NCBI GenBank assembly: GCA_958295685.1 | Contig: OY282365.1 | Span: forward strand, 1-64,000 | Direction: 5' to 3' | From: an uncultured Dehalococcoidia bacterium | GTDB taxonomy: Bacteria > Chloroflexota > Dehalococcoidia > Lucifugimonadales > CATQGZ01 | DNA: 64,000 nucleotides | Translations under genes and position numbers: made by a program | Notes under the pieces: generated by a model | Seen by the model: the letters and a program-made list of their open reading frames with translations, nothing else | Databases searched by the model: none | What the model was told of the DNA's origin: nothing | Shown: positions 53,350 to 61,002 of the stretch, in pieces | Numbering within the stretch: the first letter of the stretch is position 1 | Layout of the letters: every line of letters begins with the position of its first letter

Positions 53350-55497
53350 CTAGACCGCGACCTCGGCCGGCTCAGCCTTGGGGGCTGGGCCCTCGAAGCC
53401 GCAGGAGGTGGATGAGCAGCGGGCGTTGGAGCGTCCGGACGCGACGAGCATCTTGCCACACTCCGGGCATGGCTGCGGGAGCGGGCGGGAGCTTGTGGAG
53501 AAGTCGCAGGCGGGATAGGCTGAGCAGCCGTAGAAGGGCCTGCCGCCTCTGCCTCTGCCCTTGCCCCGCCGCTCCACCAGGTCGCTGCTGCACTCGGGGC
53601 ATTCGACGCCGACCCTTTTGAGCAGCGGACGCGAGTTCTTGCACTCGGGGAATCCGCTGCACGAGAGGAACCGCCCGAAGCGCCCCGACTTTATGACCAT
53701 TGGGCGCTCGCACTTCTCGCACACCTCGTCGGACTCTTCGTCGATCTGGTCTCGCGGGACCCTCTCCGCTCTCTCCATGGCGATTTCCAGGGCCTCGTCG
53801 AAAGGGTCGTAGAACTCCCTGAGCATGGGTTCCCACGCCTTTTCGCCGTTCGCTACGTCGTCCAGTTGGTCCTCGATCTTGGCGGTGAATCCGACCTCCA
53901 TTATGTCGGAGAAGTGGGCCGTCAGCAGGCGGGTGACGGCCGCGCCCAGCTTGGTCGGCACGAACCGGCCTCTCTCCTTTTGGACGTAGTCCCTGTCCTG
54001 GATCGTGGCGATTATTGGGGCATAGGTGCTCGGTCGTCCGATGCCGTTCTCTTCGAGGGCTTTGATCACGGAGGCTTCCGAGTATCTGGGCGGGGGTTGG
54101 GTGAAGCGCTGCTCGGGTGTGAGGCTTCTGAACTCCAGAGCGTCCCCTGCCTTCATGTCGGGGATCGGCGGCGAGTCCTCTTCCGTCTGTTCGGCGTCGT
54201 CCTTGTCCTCCATGTACAGCGTCCTGAACCCCTTGAACTTGAGGACGGACCCTGCGGCGCGGAACAGGTAGACGGCGTCGGCGCTTGGGCATTGGGCGGC
54301 GATCTCGGCGCTCGTGGCGTCGAACAGCGCGTCGGTCATCTGGCTTGCCAGCATCCGCTTCCAGATGAGGTCGTAGAGCCGGAACTGCTCGCTGGTGAGG
54401 TAGGGCCTTACGGCAGCAGGCTCGCGTTCGATGGACGTGGGCCTGATGGCCTCGTGCGCCTCCTGCGCGCCCTTGACCTTGCGGGTGTAGCGTCGGGGCG
54501 ACTTCGGGGCGTATTCGTGTCCGAACTTGCGCCTGACGTATGCGGCAGCCTCCGATAGGGCGGCGGCGGCCACGTTCGTGGAGTCGGTTCTCATGTAGGT
54601 GATCAGGCCGGCGGGCCCTTCGTCGCCGAGGGGGAGTCCCTCGTAGAGTTGCTGGGCGACCTGCATGGTTCGGCGGGCCGTGAATCTGAGCTTACGGGAC
54701 GCCTCCTGCTGCAGGGTGCTGGTGATAAAGGGCGGCGCGGGCCTGCTCCGGGTCTCCCGCTTTTTGACCGAGACGACGGAGTATCGGGCGCCATCGAGGT
54801 CTCCGAGGATCGACGAGGCCGTGGCCTGGTCGGATATCTCGATCTCGCCCTTGGTGCCCTTGATCGAACGCAGCCGGGCTTTGAACTCCTTCCCGGCCTT
54901 CACCAGGGCGGCGTCGATGTTCCAGTACTCCTTCGGGACGAACCGGCCTATTTCATCTTCCCTGTCCACGATCAGTCTCAGCGCGACCGATTGAACGCGG
55001 CCCGCGGACAGCCCGCGCCTCACCTTTCTCCAGAGGAGTGGGCTGAGCCTGTATCCGACCAGCCTGTCCAGGACTCGGCGGGCCTGCTGGGCGTCGATGA
55101 GGTTTACGTCCAGGCTGCGGGGATGTTCGAATGCCTCCTTGATCGCGTCGCGGGTGATCTCGTGGAAGACCACGCGGCGCGCCTTGGATGGGTCGATACC
55201 TGACGCTTCCATCAGGTGCCAGGATATGGCCTCCCCCTCGCGGTCGGGGTCGGTAGCCAGATATATGGTCGATGCCTCCTTGGCAGCCTTGGTCAGCCCG
55301 GACACCACCTTGCGCTTGTCGGGGAGTACCCTGTAGGTCGGCCTGAAGCGGCCGTTGGCGATCTCGACGCCGAGGTCGCGCTGGGGGAGGTCTCTCACGT
55401 GTCCCATGGAGGCCTCGGCCCTGTAGTCCTTTCCCAGGAATCGGCTGATGGTGCGGGCCTTGGCCGGCGACTCTACTATGACCAGATTCTTTGTCAT
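53350..55497 (-). CDS. topA: DNA topoisomerase I
   Basis: Type IA topoisomerase relaxing negative supercoils. TOPRIM domain opens KNLVIVESPAKARTISRFLG and has YLATDPDREGEAISWHL near residue 78; the active-site tyrosine is in LITYMRTDSTN near 303. Three C-terminal zinc-finger-type repeats follow: CEKCERP...CSGFPEC, CPECSSD...CSAYPAC and CPECGKM...CSSTSC. The 715-residue length is typical. Confidence 0.96.
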   Translation of the reverse strand: MTKNLVIVESPAKARTISRFLGKDYRAEASMGHVRDLPQRDLGVEIANGRFRPTYRVLPDKRKVVSGLTKAAKEASTIYLATDPDREGEAISWHLMEASGIDPSKARRVVFHEITRDAIKEAFEHPRSLDVNLIDAQQARRVLDRLVGYRLSPLLWRKVRRGLSAGRVQSVALRLIVDREDEIGRFVPKEYWNIDAALVKAGKEFKARLRSIKGTKGEIEISDQATASSILGDLDGARYSVVSVKKRETRSRPAPPFITSTLQQEASRKLRFTARRTMQVAQQLYEGLPLGDEGPAGLITYMRTDSTNVAAAALSEAAAYVRRKFGHEYAPKSPRRYTRKVKGAQEAHEAIRPTSIEREPAAVRPYLTSEQFRLYDLIWKRMLASQMTDALFDATSAEIAAQCPSADAVYLFRAAGSVLKFKGFRTLYMEDKDDAEQTEEDSPPIPDMKAGDALEFRSLTPEQRFTQPPPRYSEASVIKALEENGIGRPSTYAPIIATIQDRDYVQKERGRFVPTKLGAAVTRLLTAHFSDIMEVGFTAKIEDQLDDVANGEKAWEPMLREFYDPFDEALEIAMERAERVPRDQIDEESDEVCEKCERPMVIKSGRFGRFLSCSGFPECKNSRPLLKRVGVECPECSSDLVERRGKGRGRGGRPFYGCSAYPACDFSTSSRPLPQPCPECGKMLVASGRSNARCSSTSCGFEGPAPKAEPAEVAV

Positions 55498-55503
55498 CTG
55501 TCC

Positions 55504-56622
55504 TCACGCAGTCTGATATTCAGCGGACGTCTCCTTGAGTCGGATGTAGTTCATCCCGCCTACCTGCTTTACCAATGCCCTGAGCTCCATCATGGCCAGG
55601 GCGCTGCTCACCGTTGATATTTCGAGACCCGAGCTGCGGATGATCTCGTCTATGTGTACGGGGTCATAGGTCACCCAGCGCAGCACTTCGTTTTCGTTCT
55701 CGTCCTGTGGGAAGACCGCTGCGAGCTCTATCTGCTCGCCTATCCACGACAGGTTCAGTTCCTCCAGGATGTCTCTGTGGTCTGTGACCAGCTTGGCGCT
55801 GGAGTCTCGGATGAGGCGGTTGGCGCCCTGTGAGAGTGGGGAGAAGACGTTTCCGGGGACGGCGAAAACCTCCCTGTTCTGTTCGAGGGCATGTCGGGCG
55901 GTGATGAGGGCTCCACTGGATGGTCCGGCCTCGATGACGACCGTTCCCATGGTCATGCCGCTCATGATCCGGTTGCGTCGGGGGAAGTTGCGCGCGTCGG
56001 GTCGAACGCCCAGCGGGTGTTCCGATACCAAGACGCCGTTCCTGACGACTTCGTCTAGGAGGTTCCTGTGCTCCGGCGGGTAGACCACGTCGGGCCCGCT
56101 GCCCACGACGGCGATCGTGCGACCCTCCGCTTCGAGGGCTGCCTTGTGAACGACGGCGTCTATCCCTCGAGCGAGGCCGCTGACCACCGTTACGCCTGCG
56201 CCCGCGAGGTCGAATGCCATCCGCTGGGCTGCCTCGCGTCCGTAAGCGCTGGGCCGCCGCGTGCCGACCACGGCGACGGAGCGGTCGTCTTCGGGCCGGA
56301 GTTGGCCTCGGACGTATATGACCGGCGGGAGGTCGTATATCTCCTTGAGCCGTGACGGGTACTCGTCATCGTGCCAAGTGAGGGCTTGGACGCCGGCCTG
56401 TTCGATGGCGCGCATTTCGGCGTCGGGGTCGACGCGGAGCCGCGCGGCCGTCATCTTCTCGGCCGTTTTGGCGTCCAGCCCTGCCGCTGCGAGGTCTTGC
56501 TGGGAGGCTTTCCAGGCGTGTGCGAGTGAGCCGAAGCCCCGTTCCAAGAGTTGGAACTTGGCCCGCCCGGTGCCCTGGAGTCGGTTGAAGGCTATCCAGT
56601 ACTTTAGCTGTTCGGTTTCCAT
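55504..56622 (-). CDS. dprA: DNA processing protein DprA
   Basis: RecA loader for incoming single-stranded DNA. The 372-residue chain has an N-terminal helix-hairpin-helix part (residues 1-75), the Rossmann-like core (VAVVGTRRPSAYGREAAQRM near 114, VVSGLARGIDAVVHKAAL, VVIEAGPSSGALITARHALE) and a C-terminal winged helix (DPVHIDEIIRSSGLEISTVSSALAMMEL). Six bases upstream of topA. No com genes are visible. Confidence 0.94.
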   Translation of the reverse strand: METEQLKYWIAFNRLQGTGRAKFQLLERGFGSLAHAWKASQQDLAAAGLDAKTAEKMTAARLRVDPDAEMRAIEQAGVQALTWHDDEYPSRLKEIYDLPPVIYVRGQLRPEDDRSVAVVGTRRPSAYGREAAQRMAFDLAGAGVTVVSGLARGIDAVVHKAALEAEGRTIAVVGSGPDVVYPPEHRNLLDEVVRNGVLVSEHPLGVRPDARNFPRRNRIMSGMTMGTVVIEAGPSSGALITARHALEQNREVFAVPGNVFSPLSQGANRLIRDSSAKLVTDHRDILEELNLSWIGEQIELAAVFPQDENENEVLRWVTYDPVHIDEIIRSSGLEISTVSSALAMMELRALVKQVGGMNYIRLKETSAEYQTA

Positions 56623-56659
56623 AGAGCGACGGCGATTCTACCACAGGAGCGAGGGGGGA

Positions 56660-56749
<90 letters not shown>

Positions 56750-56773
56750 GGGGATGGGATCTCACGGTCATGG

Positions 56774-56860
56774 CGGAGAGGGTGGGATTCGAACCCACGA
56801 TGAGATAGATCCCATACTGGTTTTCGAGACCAGCGCCTTAAGCCGCTCGGCCACCTCTCC
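56774..56860 (-). tRNA. tRNA-Ser (CGA)
   Basis: Minus-strand class II tRNA with the same acceptor sequence as its neighbour, anticodon loop CTCGAAA between CTGGT and ACCAG (anticodon CGA), a long variable arm (TATGGGATCTATCTCATC) and GGTTCGAATCCC. The two serine tRNAs are 24 bases apart. Confidence 0.95.
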
Positions 56861-56920
56861 CTGCTGTGAATTATAGCATAGGGGCGGCGGCCCTCAGGCT
56901 TGCGGGGTGTAACGACGCTG

Positions 56921-57988
56921 CTAGGCGAGCACTCTGGCCTCGTTCCAGCCCTCTGCCCTGATGCAGGCGACCCAGTGTTCCGGGCTGACCTCGCGCAGTC
57001 TAGGCATCTCAATCTGGCAGTCGTCGATCGCTACTGGGCATCGGGTGTGGAACACACAGCCGGGCGGAGGGTTCACGGGGCTGGGAACGTCGCCTGTCAG
57101 TATGATCCGCTCTCTGGTGGCCTCTATAGCCGGGTCGGGTATGGGTACGGCGGAGAGCAGGGCTTTCGTGTAGGGATGCAACGGGTTCTCGTAGAGTTCA
57201 AACCTGTCGGCCAGCTCGACTATGTGGCCGAGATACATCACGGCCACGCGGTCGCTGATGTGCCGGACGACGGACAGGTCGTGCGCGATGAACAGGTAGG
57301 TGAGGTCGAACCTTTCCTGCAGGTCTTCCAGGAGGTTGATCACCTGTGCCTGAATCGACACGTCCAGCGCGGAGACGGGTTCGTCGCAGACTATGAAGCT
57401 GGGGTTGACTGCGAGCGCGCGGGCAATTCCTATCCGCTGCCGCTGGCCGCCGCTGAATTCGTGCGGGTAGCGGTCTGCCATGTACGGGTTGAGGCCGACC
57501 ACTTCGAGGAGCTCGGAGACCCTGTCGCGGTACTCTCCCTTGTTGGAGGTCAGCTTGTGCACCGTCAGCGGCTCGCCGACGATGTCGCCGCAGGTCATTC
57601 TTGGGTTCAGGGAGCCGTACGGGTCCTGGAAGATGACCTGTATCTTCCGCCGCATGGCCCTCATCTCCGAGCCGCTCAGTTGGGTCAGGTCCTTGCCTTC
57701 GAATATGATGTTGCCCTCGGTTGGCTTGTAGAGTTGGAGGATGGCGCGGCCGGTTGTGGTCTTGCCGCATCCACTCTCGCCCACGAGGCCCAGGGTTTCG
57801 CCCTTCCTGATGGAGAAGGTCACTCCGTCGACCGCCTTCACGTCGGCGACCTTGCGCTGGAAGATGATCCCTGACGTGACAGGGAAGTACATCTTCAGGT
57901 CCCTGACTTCGAGGAGGACGTCTCCGCTGCCGTTCATCGAGGCCGTCGTCTGTTCCTTTGACGCTGTGGTTGCTGCCATCCCTGTCAC
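56921..57988 (-). CDS. Oligopeptide/dipeptide ABC transporter ATPase (OppF/DppF-like)
   Basis: A 355-residue ABC ATPase. Walker A GESGCGKTTTGR near residue 70, signature FSGGQRQRIGIARAL near 169, Walker B FIVCDEPVSALD; the C-terminal oligo_HPY extension has GCVFHTRCPVAIDDC, with cysteines typical of this family. Starts two bases after the OppD-like gene. Permeases and binding protein are not in the window. Confidence 0.92.
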   Translation of the reverse strand: MTGMAATTASKEQTTASMNGSGDVLLEVRDLKMYFPVTSGIIFQRKVADVKAVDGVTFSIRKGETLGLVGESGCGKTTTGRAILQLYKPTEGNIIFEGKDLTQLSGSEMRAMRRKIQVIFQDPYGSLNPRMTCGDIVGEPLTVHKLTSNKGEYRDRVSELLEVVGLNPYMADRYPHEFSGGQRQRIGIARALAVNPSFIVCDEPVSALDVSIQAQVINLLEDLQERFDLTYLFIAHDLSVVRHISDRVAVMYLGHIVELADRFELYENPLHPYTKALLSAVPIPDPAIEATRERIILTGDVPSPVNPPPGCVFHTRCPVAIDDCQIEMPRLREVSPEHWVACIRAEGWNEARVLA

Positions 57989-57989
57989 C

Positions 57990-59003
57990 TTAGCCCGCTC
58001 TCGCCGCGGTCGTGAGTTGTTTGAGTTCTTCGTGCCGCCAGCAGGCGGTGTTGTGGGCCTCGGAGTGTTCCATCAGGTAGGGCGTCTCCTGTGTGCATCG
58101 ATCGAGGCCGGCGGAGTGTGGGCAGCGCGGCGCGAAGCTGCACCCGGGTGGGAGGTCTACGAGGTCCGGCGGGAGTCCTTCAATAGGGTCGAGGGAGGCT
58201 TTGACAGCCTCGTCGAGTCTGGGGACTGAGTTCAGCAGGCCCAGCGTGTATGGGTGACTGGGGTTCCTGTATATCTCGTCCGCCGTGCCTGTCTCGATTA
58301 TCTTGCCGGCGTACATGACCACGACGCGGTGCGCGTACCTGGCGACGACCCCCAGGTTGTGGGTGATGATGATCAGGGCGGTTCCGAACTGCTGGGCCAA
58401 CTCTCTCATGAGCTCCAGTATCTGGGCCTGGATGGTGACGTCCAAGGCCGTCGTCGGCTCGTCTGCGATGATCAGTTTCGGATTGCAGCTCAGGGCCATG
58501 GCTATCATCACCCTCTGCCTCATGCCGCCGCTGAACTGGTGGGGGTAGTCCTTCAGTCTGCTCCCGGCATCCGAGATGCCCACCATTCTGATGAGGTCCT
58601 CCGCGCGGTCCCTAGCCTGGGACTTGCTCATGTTCTGATGCAGTTCGAGGGTCTCTGTGATCTGACGCCCGATGGTCAGCACAGGGTTCAACGACGTCAT
58701 GGGTTCCTGGAAGACCATTGCCATCCGGTTGCCCCGAATCGACCGCATCTCGGAGTCGCCCAACTGGAGCAGGTCGTTGCCCTCGAACGTGATATTGCCA
58801 TCGACTATTTTCCCTGGCGGGTCGGCTACCAGCCTCATCAGTGAGAGAGCGCTCACGCTCTTGCCGCAGCCACTCTCGCCCACGATGCCCAGGATTTCGC
58901 CCTCGTCGAGGTGATAACTGATGCCGTCAACCGCCTTGACCACGCCGTCCGAGGTGAAGAAGTGCGTCGTCAGGTTGTTAACATCCAGCAGCTTCCTGGC
59001 CAT
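57990..59003 (-). CDS. Oligopeptide/dipeptide ABC transporter ATPase (OppD/DppD-like)
   Basis: Partner ATPase of 337 residues. Walker A GESGCGKSVSALSLM near residue 40, signature FSGGMRQRVMIAMAL near 156, Walker B LIIADEPTTALD, C-terminal GCSFAPRCPHSAGLDRC. Copy B3 lies 240 bases upstream and its promoter faces this gene. Substrate could be peptides, nickel or sugars. Confidence 0.92.
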   Translation of the reverse strand: MARKLLDVNNLTTHFFTSDGVVKAVDGISYHLDEGEILGIVGESGCGKSVSALSLMRLVADPPGKIVDGNITFEGNDLLQLGDSEMRSIRGNRMAMVFQEPMTSLNPVLTIGRQITETLELHQNMSKSQARDRAEDLIRMVGISDAGSRLKDYPHQFSGGMRQRVMIAMALSCNPKLIIADEPTTALDVTIQAQILELMRELAQQFGTALIIITHNLGVVARYAHRVVVMYAGKIIETGTADEIYRNPSHPYTLGLLNSVPRLDEAVKASLDPIEGLPPDLVDLPPGCSFAPRCPHSAGLDRCTQETPYLMEHSEAHNTACWRHEELKQLTTAARAG

Positions 59004-59164
59004 CGAACCCCCCTAGTGTGTTCGGTAAACCGCGCGGGACGCCTGCACGGTATGCTCGGTCTTAGATAGCAGAGGACGGAGGCGGCGTTCGCCCATAGCC
59101 GTCCAGCACTGTGACTCGCCTCTATGCGGGCAAGCTGGATTGAAGCACAGGGCTTCGTTGCTTG

Positions 59165-59461
59165 TCAACCCTGCGAGGCCCGTGGCAGCTGTTCAGAGTT
59201 GATGAGGTCTCCCTGTCTGCAAGCGCAGGGCGGTCGTGGCCTGTGGTTTTTGCTGAAAACTGTCCCAAACTGTTCCATTTTGTCCCATCTCGTAGCTGAG
59301 GGTTCGATTTCGTGGAACAAATGTGGGGCAATTGTGGAACAGGTCTGGAACAGAACCGGAGCAGTTCTGGGACAATTGTGGGACAGGTCCCGGGGGTGAG
59401 GGCGCCCCTCGTGTGCCCTTACGGGCCGGTTGGTTCCGTGAACGTGGTTCGGCATGGCCAT
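59165..59461 (-). CDS. Putative leader ORF of copy B3 (98 aa)
   Basis: AAAGGAACG precedes the ATG. The first 15 residues (MAMPNHVHGTNRPVR) differ from those in copies B1 and B2, but the rest (AHEGRPHPRDLSHNCP...) is in the same frame. It ends 161 bases before the ABC ATPase start. Frame conservation with an unrelated N-terminus is the best hint of translation in this family. Confidence 0.3.
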   Translation of the reverse strand: MAMPNHVHGTNRPVRAHEGRPHPRDLSHNCPRTAPVLFQTCSTIAPHLFHEIEPSATRWDKMEQFGTVFSKNHRPRPPCACRQGDLINSEQLPRASQG

Positions 59462-59513
59462 GGCTACGTTCCTTTCACGCGAATATCCTAGTACATGGGT
59501 TCGCGGCTGTCAA
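59245..59513 (-). repeat. Word-array leader element, type B, copy B3 (with type A-like promoter)
   Basis: On the minus strand: promoter (59513-59485), ATG 59461, seven TGYYCC words at 11-bp spacing (about 59384-59312), core CCCTCAGCTACGAGATG, inverted words TGGGACA, TGGAACA and TGGGACA (about 59286-59260), tail GTTTTCAGCAAAAA. The body is type B, but the promoter region resembles type A (CGAACC...TGTAC then TAG..T). No upstream module. Faces the ABC ATPase genes; between 59004 and 59164 nothing else is recognised. Confidence 0.85.
59485..59513 (-). promoter_or_regulatory. Promoter of copy B3
   Basis: TTGACA (59513-59508), 17-base spacer, TAGGAT (59490-59485) on the minus strand. Confidence 0.75.
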
Positions 59514-59609
59514 GGGGAGAACCCCTTCGGATCTCACAGAGTCTGAACGGTTTCGGCGTGTGGTGTCGGTTGTGGACGTGTGAGAGGGCTTGCCGTCCGT
59601 CGGCTGAGG

Positions 59610-60752
59610 TCACCTTGTCAAGGCCAGCGCCTCGGCCACGCGCTGCGCGACGATCCGCTCTTCGCCGGATTGCAGGGTGTGCGGCGAGATCGTCAGGCCG
59701 TCCGGCGTGGTCCCGACCTTTATGCCTTCGCTGCCGTCGTAGAGTTCCTGCGCCACCTCGTCTGGGGTTCTGGGTATGGCGGAGGTGTCCCACCGGACCT
59801 GTGTGACCGGAACGCCCTCCGGGGTTACCCCGCTGCGTCCTGGCAGATAGGTCGGGCCTGCGACTTCGGTGTATGCGCGAACGCCCGCGACGCGGGAAAT
59901 CCCCGCGGACATATGGGAGCACCGCTCCTCCCAACTTGTCCGCTCGTCCTGCTGCACGCTCTCGGCTGCGTACAGTTCCAGGGCCTTCACGACCCCGACG
60001 ATCTCTTCCTTTCCGACCTTCGTCGGACGTCCCACGCCGTGGTTGGGGCTGGCCTGTACGGCGCAGGCTTCGACGAGGTCTTTGCGGCCCAGCACGAGGC
60101 CGGTACACTGCGGGCCGCGGAGTCCTTTCCCGCCGCTGAAGATGGCGAGGTCCGCCCCCATTTCGGTGAAGCGGCGGAGGACGGAGTAGGGCGGGAACTC
60201 TGCCGCTGCGTCGACGATTACCGGGACACCTCGCCGGCGCGCGGTCTCGATCACCTGCTCCAGCGGCACGCCGGCGGCGGATGCGTATGCGAAGAAGTGG
60301 ACCACTGCCGCAGTCTGCGCGCTGAATGCGGCATCCAGCTGCTCCGGGTCCGTCCCGTGTTCGTCTCCGACCGCCACGACCTTTGCGCCGGTGACCTCGA
60401 TCATGTTGTCGTATCCGCCGATCTGCGCGGCCTGGACGATCACCTCGTCCTTCATGCCCGCGGTGTCCGGCAGCCGGAGCATCTTTTCGTGGTCGGTTCC
60501 CGCCATGCACGCGGCCACCGAGACCACTATCCCCGCTGCCGCGCCTGCGGTGACGTAGGCCGCTTCGACGCCGGCAAGCTCCGCGACTCGGCCTCCTGCC
60601 TTTTCCAGCAGTTCGGGCATCCACACGTAGGAGCGGCTGGCCTCTTCCATAGCCGCGAGCACCTCCGGGCGCATGATGGAGCCCCCGGTCAACGTGGCGT
60701 TGCCCCAGCCGTTGATGATGGTTCTGACTCCGAGATCCTCATAGACTCCCAC
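59610..60752 (-). CDS. SelA-like PLP-dependent enzyme
   Basis: A 380-residue fold-type I PLP protein of the SelA/DgaE group: TIINGWGNATLTGGSIMRPEV at the start, VTAGAAAGIVVSVAAC near residue 67, VDAAAEFPP near 178 and the probable PLP lysine in IFSGGKGLRGPQCTGLV near 210. Relatives include D-glucosaminate-6-phosphate ammonia-lyase; selenium metabolism is unlikely without selB/selD. GTG start with AGGGAGG upstream. Confidence 0.85.
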   Translation of the reverse strand: MGVYEDLGVRTIINGWGNATLTGGSIMRPEVLAAMEEASRSYVWMPELLEKAGGRVAELAGVEAAYVTAGAAAGIVVSVAACMAGTDHEKMLRLPDTAGMKDEVIVQAAQIGGYDNMIEVTGAKVVAVGDEHGTDPEQLDAAFSAQTAAVVHFFAYASAAGVPLEQVIETARRRGVPVIVDAAAEFPPYSVLRRFTEMGADLAIFSGGKGLRGPQCTGLVLGRKDLVEACAVQASPNHGVGRPTKVGKEEIVGVVKALELYAAESVQQDERTSWEERCSHMSAGISRVAGVRAYTEVAGPTYLPGRSGVTPEGVPVTQVRWDTSAIPRTPDEVAQELYDGSEGIKVGTTPDGLTISPHTLQSGEERIVAQRVAEALALTR

Positions 60753-60796
60753 GTGTGTGACCTCCCTAACTGTGACTGGCTGCCGGAGGATTCTAC

Positions 60797-60852
60797 TTTA
60801 TACGGACACAGAACGGGCGTATCGAGAGGCGGATTGTCTGAATCAGGATTGG
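60797..60852 (-). repeat. Promoter-only relic of the element family (copy B4)
   Basis: On the minus strand a shortened module (60852-60834, one AATCCTGA unit instead of two), then TCGATA (60825-60820), a 17-base spacer and TATAAA (60802-60797). The promoter aligns with that of copies B1 and B2 (GTTC.TGTGTC.GTATAA). Array, core and tail are missing. It faces the SelA-like gene 45 bases away. Confidence 0.6.
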
Positions 60853-61002
60853 CCGGATGGATTCCGGCGCCGTGTCTTGGTACGGGGCAGGCTTTTCGTG
60901 GGAATGACGGGGTGGGATTTGGGTCTCTTGCCGTTGTGTTCGCGTGGGGGCTGACGTAGAATGCGGGCGCGTGGTCGGGCGTGTCTAGCGGAGGTGACCG
61001 TT

